Positions 17,364 through 25,836 of a DNA stretch of 64,000 nucleotides are shown here, in pieces. The notes beneath the pieces are model-generated. The model was not told where the DNA came from. It worked only from the letters and a program-made list of their open reading frames with translations, and ran no database searches. Numbering within the stretch: position 1 is the stretch's first letter; every line of letters starts with the position of its first letter. The position numbers and the translations under genes were made by a program. This DNA is from JAKLIX01 sp964605655. GTDB taxonomy: Bacteria > Bacteroidota > Bacteroidia > Bacteroidales > CAIXZF01. Location: contig CAZSDK010000012.1 of the NCBI GenBank assembly GCA_964605655.1, forward strand, positions 55,925-119,924, in the 5' to 3' direction.

Positions 17364-17900
17364 TTATCTCAAGGATTGAACTATGGTTTCAGCAAATTGT
17401 ACGGGTGAAAGATCATTTATATTGTAAACCAGGTGATTCTTCATTTGAAAAAAATCGATCACCTTTTCCAGATGGGAATCCCTTACGGTCCAGATTTGAG
17501 GTATCTTATTGGTATACAGTATTTTATTTATCGAATCCGACCAGATCAGTCCCCTGGTCTCCAACAATCCTACCTCATCAATCACAAGTATATCAGCAGA
17601 TTCCAGAATAGCCTGTGAGATGATTTGGGATCCTAAGGCCACGGTATCAGGATGAAAATAAAAAGTACCTCCGTCAATCCAACCGCTTATCTTGCCTCTT
17701 TGGCACAAGGGGTAATGTTTTCCACCGCTGATGTCAAGAAGGGAGTAGGAGGTCCTGTTCTGGTCTTCCCAATGACCTACAGAAAGAAATCCCCTTACCT
17801 GCAATGGATAGCGTTGAAGTTCAGCCACCGCTTCATGAGTAAAGCCTGTTTTACCCTCGTGTCTGGCACCTGTAATGATATGTATGGTCGGTGGCTTCAT
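17364..17900 (-). CDS. THEP1-like nucleoside-triphosphatase
   Basis: A 178-residue P-loop protein. Walker A 'GARHEGKT' is at residues 11-18, and 'ILVIDEVGLLE' matches the Walker B motif 'DEIGxME' of the THEP1/NTPase_1 family. The family hydrolyses nucleoside triphosphates in vitro; its biological role is unsettled. The gene starts 7 bases after ligA and is followed by the S9 peptidase, with no functional hint from its neighbours. Confidence 0.75.
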   Translation of the reverse strand: MKPPTIHIITGARHEGKTGFTHEAVAELQRYPLQVRGFLSVGHWEDQNRTSYSLLDISGGKHYPLCQRGKISGWIDGGTFYFHPDTVALGSQIISQAILESADILVIDEVGLLETRGLIWSDSINKILYTNKIPQIWTVRDSHLEKVIDFFQMKNHLVYNINDLSPVQFAETIVQSLR

Positions 17901-17907
17901 GAGGGGG

Positions 17908-19968
17908 TCATTGTATCATTGCTAAAAACTCCTCTTCATTGATGATCCTGATTCCCAGTTCTGTCGCTTTTTTCAGTTTGGAAGGGCCCATATCATCTCC
18001 AGCCAGCAGGAAATCGGTTCTTGATGAAATAGAGGAGGTATTTTTTCCACCATATTTTTCAATGGTCTCCTTCAAGGCTTCTCTTGAGAAGCCTGTGAAA
18101 GTGCCGCTTACTACAAAGGATGCCCCTTTAAGCCTATCTTCAGAGAGCTCAGCGGCATTTTTGTCAATGCTGAACTGCAGGCCTGCTGTTTTCAGTCTGT
18201 TAAGAAGGTCGAGGTTCCTTTTTTCATGGAAGTACATAGATACACTTTCGGCAATACGGTCGCCTACTTCAGGTACTTCACGCAGTTCCTCGACCGAGGC
18301 TTCCATCAGGGCTTCCAGGTTCGGAAAATGACGGGCCAGTTTTTTGGCAACTGTTTCACCTACATACCTGATTCCCAATGCAAAAAGCACTCTTTCAAAA
18401 GGGACTTCCCGCGATTTTTTGATTCCTTCGAGTATATTCACGACCGACTTTTCCCTGAAACTGATTTTTTTTTCATTCCCTTCGGGATCGGTGTAAATTT
18501 TTTCGAGACCGAAAAGGTCAGAGTAGGAGAGGAAGTAGAGGTCAGCAAGGTCTTTGACCAGTCCGTAGTCAAAGAGAATCTCTATCTTTCCCTCACCTAA
18601 GCTGTTAATATCTAATGCTTTACGTGAGATTGCATGTTCAAGTTTCCCTTTGATCTGCGGAGGGCAGGCTTCATAATTGGGGCAATAGTGTTGAGCTTCT
18701 TCAGGATTTTTGATCAGGAGGGTGCCGCATTCAGGACAGGTGGCTGGGAAATCAACGGGGACAGAGTCCTGAGGCCGGGTTGAAAGATCCACTCCGACAA
18801 TTTTAGGGATGATCTCACCGCCTTTCTCGACAAAAACATGGTCACCAACTCTCACATCCAGATTTCTAATGATATCCTGGTTATGGAGGGTAGCCCTCTT
18901 CACCATGGTACCAGCGAGAAGCACGGGTTCCATGTTGGCGACAGGAGTCACGGCTCCGGTTCTTCCTACCTGGAAAGTAATAGAGAGCAAGCGGGTTCTG
19001 ACTCTTTCCGGGCTGAATTTATAGGCAACAGCCCAGCGGGGCACTTTAGCCGTATATCCCAGCCTGTTTTGTTGTTCATAATTGTTCACTTTCACGACAA
19101 CCCCGTCGATATCGAAAGGCAGTCCGGACTTGTCCGTTTCCCATTCCCTGAGAAACTGCAAAACCTCTTCCATATCCCTGCATTTTGCCAGGTAAGGCGG
19201 GACATTGAATCCCCAGTTCCTGGCCACCATCAGGTTGTTGTAATGGTCCTGGAATGGCAGTGCATCTCCCAGAATATAATAGAGGAAACAATCAAGTTTT
19301 CTCCTGGCGACTTCAGCGGGGTCCTGCATTTTAAGGCTTCCGGAAGCAGCATTCCGCGGGTTGGCGAAAGGCTCCAGTCCTTCGGAACGTCTTTCGTCGT
19401 TCAGTTTGTTAAAGACCCGCCTTGGCATAAAGATCTCGCCCCTGATCTCAAATCGGGATGGAACCGCATTGTCGTAGAGCCGCAAAGGAATAGATGGAAT
19501 GGTCCTGACATTATTGATCACATCATCTCCGAAAATGCCATCCCCACGGGTCACAGCCTGAACCAGCATACCATTTTCATAGGTCAGTCCGATAGCTACT
19601 CCGTCATATTTCAGTTCACATACATAATCCACTGATATCCCGAGTGTTTTCTTAACCCTGTTATCAAAATCCATCAATTCCTCAGTGGAATAGGTATTGG
19701 ACAATGAAAGCATAGGATACTGATGCCGGACCTGGCGGAATTCTTTGGTGAGGCCACCACCGACCCTCTGGGTAGGACTGTTGGGATCAAAAGATTCAGG
19801 GAAAGCATTTTCCAACCTGGCCAGTTCTTCCAGTAGCTGGTCGAAGTCATAATCACTGATGACAGGGGCAGAAAGAATATAATAGCGGTAGTTATGCCCG
19901 TCAATTTCTTTCCTGAGTTCAGAGATCCGGGCCAGCGCATTTTCGCGGTCCAAAGGCAGAGAGGTCAC
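17908..19968 (-). CDS. ligA: NAD-dependent DNA ligase
   Basis: LigA seals nicks using NAD+. The 686-residue protein has the usual order: Ia domain, adenylation domain with active-site Lys120 ('CELKYDG'), OB fold, Cys4 zinc finger ('CPECG' ... 'CPNYEACPP'), tandem helix-hairpin-helix motifs and a C-terminal BRCT domain ('ASFVVSGTFTGFSREALK', 'YGGKNTSSISSRTDFLLAG'). The start codon is GTG; no ATG is near. In many Bacteroidota ligA is close to dapA and bamD, but here those lie more than 30 kb away. Confidence 0.97.
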   Translation of the reverse strand: MTSLPLDRENALARISELRKEIDGHNYRYYILSAPVISDYDFDQLLEELARLENAFPESFDPNSPTQRVGGGLTKEFRQVRHQYPMLSLSNTYSTEELMDFDNRVKKTLGISVDYVCELKYDGVAIGLTYENGMLVQAVTRGDGIFGDDVINNVRTIPSIPLRLYDNAVPSRFEIRGEIFMPRRVFNKLNDERRSEGLEPFANPRNAASGSLKMQDPAEVARRKLDCFLYYILGDALPFQDHYNNLMVARNWGFNVPPYLAKCRDMEEVLQFLREWETDKSGLPFDIDGVVVKVNNYEQQNRLGYTAKVPRWAVAYKFSPERVRTRLLSITFQVGRTGAVTPVANMEPVLLAGTMVKRATLHNQDIIRNLDVRVGDHVFVEKGGEIIPKIVGVDLSTRPQDSVPVDFPATCPECGTLLIKNPEEAQHYCPNYEACPPQIKGKLEHAISRKALDINSLGEGKIEILFDYGLVKDLADLYFLSYSDLFGLEKIYTDPEGNEKKISFREKSVVNILEGIKKSREVPFERVLFALGIRYVGETVAKKLARHFPNLEALMEASVEELREVPEVGDRIAESVSMYFHEKRNLDLLNRLKTAGLQFSIDKNAAELSEDRLKGASFVVSGTFTGFSREALKETIEKYGGKNTSSISSRTDFLLAGDDMGPSKLKKATELGIRIINEEEFLAMIQ

Positions 19969-19982
19969 TCAATAAAAGTTGT

Positions 19983-20783
19983 TCAGGGTTTGTTATATTT
20001 CATGGCTTCGCCCATATATTTTTTAATCTGTGCGATTCTTTTCGCATCGCTGGGATGTGTACTGAGGAAGTCCAAAGGATTAGGACCGGATTGTTTAGCC
20101 ATGTCCTGCCAGAAACCTACGGCTCTTTGTGGGTTGTATCCTGCCATGGCCATAAAGATCAGTCCGAGACGGTCAGCCTCATATTCATGTTTGCGGGAAT
20201 AGGCGAGTGAACCCAGGGTTGAGCCAACCCCGTATGCAGTGAGAAAAATGTTCTGTGTCACCACGGGCTGCTGCTGCAGGGCCAGTTCCAAAGATATTCC
20301 TCCCAGCTGTAAAGCCAGCATCTGGCTCATCCTTTCATTACCATGATTGGCAATGGCATGCGCTATCTCATGGCCCATGACCACGGCCAGCCCGGCATCA
20401 TCCTTGGTGTAAGGCGTGATCCCCGAGTACACGACCACCTTTCCCCCCGGCATGCACCAGGCATTCACCTCTTTACTGTCGACAGCATTAAATTCCCAAC
20501 GGTACCCTTTTAACATTGAGGCATATCCGTTGTCTTTAAGGTATTTGTCAACCGACTGGCTGATTCTTTGGCCAACGGTCTTCACATTAGATGCCAACGG
20601 ACTGGAGGGGGACATGGGCGGATGAGATTGAATAAAGCTCTGATAATTAGAGAACCCCATCTCCATTACCATACTTTCAGGAAGCAGGATCAAACGTTTG
20701 CGTCCGGTCAGGGGCACCTTGGAACATGAGGTAAGCACAAGTGCCAGGATCAATCCGAGAAAAAAAAACTTCTGTGTTTTCAT
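19983..20783 (-). CDS. M48 family zinc metalloprotease lipoprotein (LoiP/YggG-like)
   Basis: A 266-residue lipoprotein ('LVLTSC', Cys 20) with the zinc-binding HEIAH at residues 138-142 and a third ligand Glu in 'RKHEYEADRLG'. 'CMPGGKVVVYSGI' is the usual strand before the helix. Such proteases reside in the periplasm or outer membrane and degrade misfolded envelope proteins. ATG 20783 was chosen over an in-frame start ten codons upstream since the signal peptide begins there and a promoter element lies in the longer version. ligA follows 14 bases after its stop. Confidence 0.9.
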   Translation of the reverse strand: MKTQKFFFLGLILALVLTSCSKVPLTGRKRLILLPESMVMEMGFSNYQSFIQSHPPMSPSSPLASNVKTVGQRISQSVDKYLKDNGYASMLKGYRWEFNAVDSKEVNAWCMPGGKVVVYSGITPYTKDDAGLAVVMGHEIAHAIANHGNERMSQMLALQLGGISLELALQQQPVVTQNIFLTAYGVGSTLGSLAYSRKHEYEADRLGLIFMAMAGYNPQRAVGFWQDMAKQSGPNPLDFLSTHPSDAKRIAQIKKYMGEAMKYNKP

Positions 20784-20810
20784 AAGCCGTCGTATTACTG
20801 GTTCGTCAAC

Positions 20811-20818
20811 CAAAAATA
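20811..20818 (-). promoter_or_regulatory. Promoter -7 element for the M48-ligA unit
   Basis: TATTTTTG on the minus strand matches TAnnTTTG, 27 bases before ATG 20783. The -33 position has no TTG. Confidence 0.4.
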
Positions 20819-20826
20819 ATGAATTC

Positions 20827-20844
20827 CCCGCTCACTGAAGCGGG
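20827..20844. repeat. Inverted repeat over the stop codon of the GT-C gene
   Basis: CCCGCT and AGCGGG form a perfect six-pair stem with a six-base loop across the stop codon. No T-run follows on the minus strand, so a terminator is doubtful. Confidence 0.3.
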
Positions 20845-22355
20845 AGTTTTGTCATTTCATGCGTACTGTAAACGGTAATGACCTGGTTCCTGTTGAGTGG
20901 ATTTAACGTAAAAAGGACCTGGTCGATGAGGCCGGGGCTGATCACCGTTTCATATTTCATCCCTGGGATCATCGCTTTTAATTTCAAGACCCTGGCCTGC
21001 AGGTCCTTTGTGCCGCTCAAGAGCACAACATCGGGAGTATATTTTTCTGGAGATTCAGACCACGCAGTTGTTTCTTTCATTACGGAGCATTCAATAACTT
21101 TTACAGTCCCAATCGGCTTGCCCAAATAAAACTGCGGAAGAAGGTAGGGGTTCTCCTCCGGTGAAAAATCAATAAGGACGGTTTTAATATCCTTATAACC
21201 AGATAAATAGGTCATAGTCTCCACTCTTGAACGTTTTGAGTAGGCCGTCGACACGGGAATGAGCAGCAACAGGTTGATGATCCAGAAGAAGATCCAGCAT
21301 GACCGGAGCAATTTGGGATGCGTTTTCCAGAAGGAAGAAACGTTGATAAATTCGTTCCAGCCGATGAGACCCAGCATGATGAAAAACGGGAGAATCGGGA
21401 AAATGAATCTTTCCTGTTTATTGGGGAATATGGAATGAAAGACCAAGAATAGGAATGCCGGGAGGAATAGGATCAATTGTTTCCGCCAGTTCCGGAAAAA
21501 CCCGAAGAAGAGGAAGAAGCTGATCGGGGGGATCAGCATGCCCAGTAAAAGGACCAGATAGGTGTACCAGGGGGTGACAATATAGGAAGTGGCATGAAGA
21601 AAATTATATTTTACATATTCACTGAATTCGGCAAAAGGCCTTCCCCAGACCAGATAGTCGACCAGGCCCTGAAAAAGCAGGATTACGGTGAAATAAGAAA
21701 CCAGCGCAAGAAGAATCCCTTTCCATTGGCGATGGAGCAGCATGACGAGGAAAACTCCCGAGGCAAAGATGAATGTTTGATAACGAACGGAAAAGGCAAT
21801 TCCCAGCATGATCCCGGCAGCAAGAAAGTTGGGTCCCGGTTTTATATGATTACCGGCCTTAATGATCATCCAGACCGCTAGTACCAGCCAGGGTATTGAG
21901 AACACTTCCACCAGGTTCCGCACGGAGAAGAAGGGCAGAAACCACAGCATGGCCAGCAGGAAAGCCACCTGACCTGCTGTTCTTTTTCCTGCAAAGAATT
22001 GAGTAATACGGTACGAAGCAGTAATCACGAGCAAGGAAAAAAGGGCATGAATCAACCTGACGATCAGCATCTTTTGCTGGGGATCCAGAATGCCTGCCTT
22101 CTGGCAAAAGAAAAATAACATCACATGGAGGCCCGGATAAAAGAAGCTGTGTCCTTTGGGGCCCTCATTCAGTTGGCTAATGGTTCCTGAGAGTATCTGA
22201 TCTACCCACCTTTGTGCATCCTCAATAATGATGAAATGGTCATCGTGCATCCCATATCCACGGGAAAGCACAGCAGCCACCAAACGGATCAGTAATGCAA
22301 TCAGGATGCTGATTTCCAATGGTTTCTCTGACCATAACTGCTGGATTTTTTTCAT
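20832..22355 (-). CDS. GT-C fold membrane glycosyltransferase, mannosyltransferase (Alg9/PIG-B-like)
   Basis: A 507-residue integral membrane protein with about ten hydrophobic segments. 'GYGMHDDHF' in the first periplasmic loop fits the acidic catalytic motif of GT-C enzymes (HPDE in GT22), and 'NKQERFIFPILPF' resembles the 'HKExRF..P' motif of Alg9/PIG-B-like mannosyltransferases. Such enzymes transfer sugars from a polyprenyl-phosphate donor outside the membrane; the acceptor is unknown. ATG 22355 was preferred because the upstream TTG-started extension reads through a terminator hairpin. Its mRNA would begin at or inside that hairpin. Confidence 0.75.
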   Translation of the reverse strand: MKKIQQLWSEKPLEISILIALLIRLVAAVLSRGYGMHDDHFIIIEDAQRWVDQILSGTISQLNEGPKGHSFFYPGLHVMLFFFCQKAGILDPQQKMLIVRLIHALFSLLVITASYRITQFFAGKRTAGQVAFLLAMLWFLPFFSVRNLVEVFSIPWLVLAVWMIIKAGNHIKPGPNFLAAGIMLGIAFSVRYQTFIFASGVFLVMLLHRQWKGILLALVSYFTVILLFQGLVDYLVWGRPFAEFSEYVKYNFLHATSYIVTPWYTYLVLLLGMLIPPISFFLFFGFFRNWRKQLILFLPAFLFLVFHSIFPNKQERFIFPILPFFIMLGLIGWNEFINVSSFWKTHPKLLRSCWIFFWIINLLLLIPVSTAYSKRSRVETMTYLSGYKDIKTVLIDFSPEENPYLLPQFYLGKPIGTVKVIECSVMKETTAWSESPEKYTPDVVLLSGTKDLQARVLKLKAMIPGMKYETVISPGLIDQVLFTLNPLNRNQVITVYSTHEMTKLPLQ

Positions 22356-22387
22356 AAAAAACCCTCTCCCAAAAGGAGGGAGAGGGT
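22356..22387 (-). terminator. Intrinsic terminator after the C25 peptidase pair
   Basis: On the minus strand ACCCTCTCCC and GGGAGAGGGT form a perfect ten-pair stem with a seven-base loop, followed by a T-run that leads straight into the ATG of the GT-C gene. Confidence 0.75.
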
Positions 22388-22388
22388 A

Positions 22389-22396
22389 CAAATGTA
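22389..22396 (-). promoter_or_regulatory. Possible promoter -7 element for the GT-C gene
   Basis: TACATTTG on the minus strand matches TAnnTTTG; TTC lies 20 bases upstream in place of TTG. Transcription would start at the edge of the terminator stem. Confidence 0.4.
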
Positions 22397-22419
22397 ATGA
22401 TTTGTAGAAAGCCGCTGAA

Positions 22420-25400
22420 CTACCGGATGACCACGAGTTTCTGGTGAATGGTCCCGGCAGGGGTGTTCAATTGGATGAAATATATTCCAGGATTGAGATC
22501 AGTGGTTTGGTATTCAATGGAATACATCCCGGCCGTTTGTATTTTATCAGGTAATGGAGAGGCCACCATCTTACCGGTCGCATCCAGAATCTTCAATTCC
22601 ACCCTGGTCGACACGGGCAAAGTATAACTCAGTACCAGGTGATCACTGGCAGGGTTTGGATAAACCAGAAGGGTTGGCTGGCCCTGTTTTTCAATGGATT
22701 GAACGGACATAGGCAGACTCACAGGCGGGAATACAATGTAATCGATCCAGGCAGCATCACTTCCGCCAATCTGGTAAACATCTTTGGTATAACTCCATTT
22801 GAAGGTGTGTGTGCCTGTAGTAATCGGAAAGACGACCCTGGCCCAGTCCTGCTCACCTGACCATTCTTCAAGTTGGGTATTATCAACATAGAAATGCAGA
22901 AAATCGTAATCCTGCTCGGAGGATACTTTCCTATAGAAGGAAATGGAATCTTCTGCGATCACCTCCAGGGTCAGGAACAGATTAGTATTCGAATTGTTTC
23001 CGATAGCCCCGGATTTGGCACAATACATACCTTCGTAAGGACTGACGCCTGATACGGTCCAGGGAACGGAACTGTTCTGCCAGGGGAACTGTGTAAGGTT
23101 GCCGGTCTCGAAGTCCTCATCAACAATACCGATCGTCCTGTAAAAAGTTCTCTGGAGCTGGTAATCCCCCGAGGTCACATTGTACTGGAACTCCACCAGT
23201 GTTCCGGTAGTGGCAGTGTTGCTTACTGTGATGTTAAAAGCGGCCGTGTTCGTACCACCTGCAATAAAGCCCGGCCAGGTGACCGTGCCTGTGTTGATGG
23301 TTATATCGGGACTGGTTGTCGACAGGGTACCCGTGGTTGCTTGGGCATCCGATTGACCAATATTCAGCGTGGGTATCATGATATCCACATTCTCACCCGG
23401 ATCAAGATTGCCGTTGCCGTTGCCGGTGACTTCTGACTGGTAGATGTTTCCCATGGCAAAGGCCGGGGCGTCCATCAGCATGGTGAATCCGGTCGTCCAG
23501 CTACCACCGTTGCTACAGACGATGTTCAGGTCAAAGTTGACCAGCTGCTGGTCAGGGACTGAATCAGAAATTGCGAAGGAGAATGCGTCATTCTGTGTGC
23601 CTGTTGTGCCGTTGTTAATGTCACCAAAACTCTGATTATTATCTAATATGGTGATATGAGGATTGGTTGTCGACAAAGAAGCGGTCACATTGTTGGCCAC
23701 ACTGATGCCCAGGTTCTGAAGGGTGATATCAAGGGTGACTGTCTCATCGTAATCAGGCTGTCCGTTGTTATTACCACTCGGATCATGCACCAGATTGGTC
23801 ACGTAGGAGACATAAGGACCAGTGGCAGGCATGATGGGGATCTGTGCCACGTAAGGGATATAATTGTAACCACTGATCACCAGGGTTATGGTATCGATGA
23901 CCGTGAGAGGATCGGAGAGCGTAATGATAAAGGTACCTCCGTTGGTAGTTGTAGTCCCTAAAATATTATTATTCAAGCTAATACAAGCAAGAACCCCGTT
24001 GATGGGACAATTGACCTGGAATTGGTTCGACCCAAGATAGATGACAGGGTTGTGAGTGGCAGTGATGGTTTGTGGCATGGCGGTCCTGACAACAACGGAA
24101 GGATCCCCGAAAAGATTCCAGGTATCTGCCATGCTTTCACCACCTGAGCCGTAAGAATCGATCATTTTCGCACAACCATTCAATGAAAGTCCGCCAAACG
24201 TCCTCTTGATGTTATTGGAGTAACTCTCGGTAAGAATGGAGACCATTTCATCTTCTCCTTCCATGGGAGGATCCCATGACTGGTTGATGGTAGACATCAG
24301 GGTGGCAATGGCTCCTGTCAGCTGGTCATTCTGTGAAGCTCTCATCCAGGCCTCTGCAAAACAGGTACCATTGGTGAAGTCACCGTTGACACAAGCCACT
24401 GACCAGATAAAAGGCAACTTGCCATAATTGGTCAGTGCAGTCACGTTAGTATTTGAGAATCCCGATGAGCTCCAGGAGGTCTGACTACCGTGGCCGCAAT
24501 ATAAAATGAGTGATGCACCATTATTGACGGCAGTTGATATCTGCGCAGGAGTCGGGTCTCCTGAGGGATCCAGTCCACCCTGAGAACCGTCAAAATTCTC
24601 AGAGAAGGTATTATAGGTATACGGATCTAATTGGGTCTGAAGGTTTCTGATGTGTTCATAGTCCATCTCGTTATCATCGCCTGGACCCTGGGAGGAAGCG
24701 ATTCCTATGCAGGTTTCAAACCAGTTGGTGGAAACATCGGGGTTGATTTCATAATACAACACCTTATTAACTTGAACGGTAACCTGTTCGGCTGTGGTTG
24801 CCGAGAACCTGCCGATAAACAGGTCAGAGTAATGATCGGTACCGGCTACATAAGTGTACGTATTGTCGGAGGCACCGGCGGTTGCCATATAGCTGGGCAC
24901 CTGCTGATGATCGCCTACCAGGAGTACATAAGCCAGGTCGTGTTCGTTATAATAGTTGGTAATATATGTTTTGATTCCCTGGGAATTTCCGAGTGTTGCA
25001 GCATTGACCACTTCCACCGGTATGCCCTTGGAGATTTTCCAGTTTATTAATGGTTGAATGGCAGCGTTGAAATTATCAGGGCAAATCACCAGCATGCTTC
25101 CTTCTTCATCCACCGGTGTGTACTTTGAACTCTTAAAGTTCAAAAACTGATGGGAATAAATGTCCTGGTACTCTTTATGCAGTTGGTGTAAGGCTTTGGT
25201 AGCCGTTTTCTCATTCTTGCCAACAGCATTGGCCCTGGTCAATTCGAGGGTCATCTGATAATATACCCTGAGGGTGTGAGTGGCCGGATTATACTGCAAT
25301 GGGTAAACGATGACGGTCTGTCCCCTGAAATCCCTCATAATGAATGGATCAGGGAGATTTGTCAATGTACTGGGAAAGAATTCATTTCTTTGGTAAACAG

Positions 25401-25812
25401 GGCCATATTGAAAGGGTACAGATCCCGGATCCTGGTCCCTGCTCAGGTTTCCTTTGGAGGGGGCAATATCAATATTCTGGTAATCAATATATTGACTGGA
25501 GATCACTTTGATCTCACTTTGACCCTGGTCAGGAATAATCAGACTGACCGCCAATTTTGGAAGTTCAGGACAACCCTGGCGGAGTAGGGGAGTGGTGCCA
25601 CCTAGCCTGACTGCCTTAGAAATTCCCTGGCCGGTGTTGACGTCTTCCAGATAAAATCCGTCAATATTTACCGAAAAAGTAGAAGAAACCAGGTTACTGG
25701 AGAGAAGGTCCACCTTGGCAGGGCCGGGAGCATTATCGTGAATAGGAGTCCAACTGGCAGAAAACAACTGGCCGCTGATAAGCAAAAGTGAAAGGATAAC
25801 GAGTTTTTTCAT
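22420..25812 (-). CDS. Secreted C25 (gingipain-type) cysteine peptidase with T9SS sorting domain, copy 1
   Basis: A 1130-residue exported protein. After the signal peptide and a prodomain (to about 230) comes the C25 catalytic domain, with His441 in 'LYCGHGSQTSW' and Cys474 in 'SVACVNGDF', the gingipain dyad. An Ig-like domain follows, then CARDB-like modules with Ca-binding-like loops ('GNNNGQPDYDE', 'GNGNGNLDPGE'), a jelly-roll/cleaved-adhesin-like module ('EDFETGNLTQFPW'..'WIDYIVFPP'), and a T9SS type A sorting domain ('VYPNPASDHLVLSY'..'PGIYFIQL'..'KLVVIR'). It would be exported by T9SS and anchored or released at the surface. It lies 24 bases after a paralogue and ends at a strong terminator. 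Confidence 0.92.
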   Translation of the reverse strand: MKKLVILSLLLISGQLFSASWTPIHDNAPGPAKVDLLSSNLVSSTFSVNIDGFYLEDVNTGQGISKAVRLGGTTPLLRQGCPELPKLAVSLIIPDQGQSEIKVISSQYIDYQNIDIAPSKGNLSRDQDPGSVPFQYGPVYQRNEFFPSTLTNLPDPFIMRDFRGQTVIVYPLQYNPATHTLRVYYQMTLELTRANAVGKNEKTATKALHQLHKEYQDIYSHQFLNFKSSKYTPVDEEGSMLVICPDNFNAAIQPLINWKISKGIPVEVVNAATLGNSQGIKTYITNYYNEHDLAYVLLVGDHQQVPSYMATAGASDNTYTYVAGTDHYSDLFIGRFSATTAEQVTVQVNKVLYYEINPDVSTNWFETCIGIASSQGPGDDNEMDYEHIRNLQTQLDPYTYNTFSENFDGSQGGLDPSGDPTPAQISTAVNNGASLILYCGHGSQTSWSSSGFSNTNVTALTNYGKLPFIWSVACVNGDFTNGTCFAEAWMRASQNDQLTGAIATLMSTINQSWDPPMEGEDEMVSILTESYSNNIKRTFGGLSLNGCAKMIDSYGSGGESMADTWNLFGDPSVVVRTAMPQTITATHNPVIYLGSNQFQVNCPINGVLACISLNNNILGTTTTNGGTFIITLSDPLTVIDTITLVISGYNYIPYVAQIPIMPATGPYVSYVTNLVHDPSGNNNGQPDYDETVTLDITLQNLGISVANNVTASLSTTNPHITILDNNQSFGDINNGTTGTQNDAFSFAISDSVPDQQLVNFDLNIVCSNGGSWTTGFTMLMDAPAFAMGNIYQSEVTGNGNGNLDPGENVDIMIPTLNIGQSDAQATTGTLSTTSPDITINTGTVTWPGFIAGGTNTAAFNITVSNTATTGTLVEFQYNVTSGDYQLQRTFYRTIGIVDEDFETGNLTQFPWQNSSVPWTVSGVSPYEGMYCAKSGAIGNNSNTNLFLTLEVIAEDSISFYRKVSSEQDYDFLHFYVDNTQLEEWSGEQDWARVVFPITTGTHTFKWSYTKDVYQIGGSDAAWIDYIVFPPVSLPMSVQSIEKQGQPTLLVYPNPASDHLVLSYTLPVSTRVELKILDATGKMVASPLPDKIQTAGMYSIEYQTTDLNPGIYFIQLNTPAGTIHQKLVVIR

Positions 25813-25836
25813 AAATGAAAGTGTTGAAGATTATAA

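Noticed and set aside
18838..19635. A 265-codon plus-strand open frame within ligA
   Set aside because: It is antisense to the ligase adenylation and OB domains; composition is that of reverse-complemented coding sequence.
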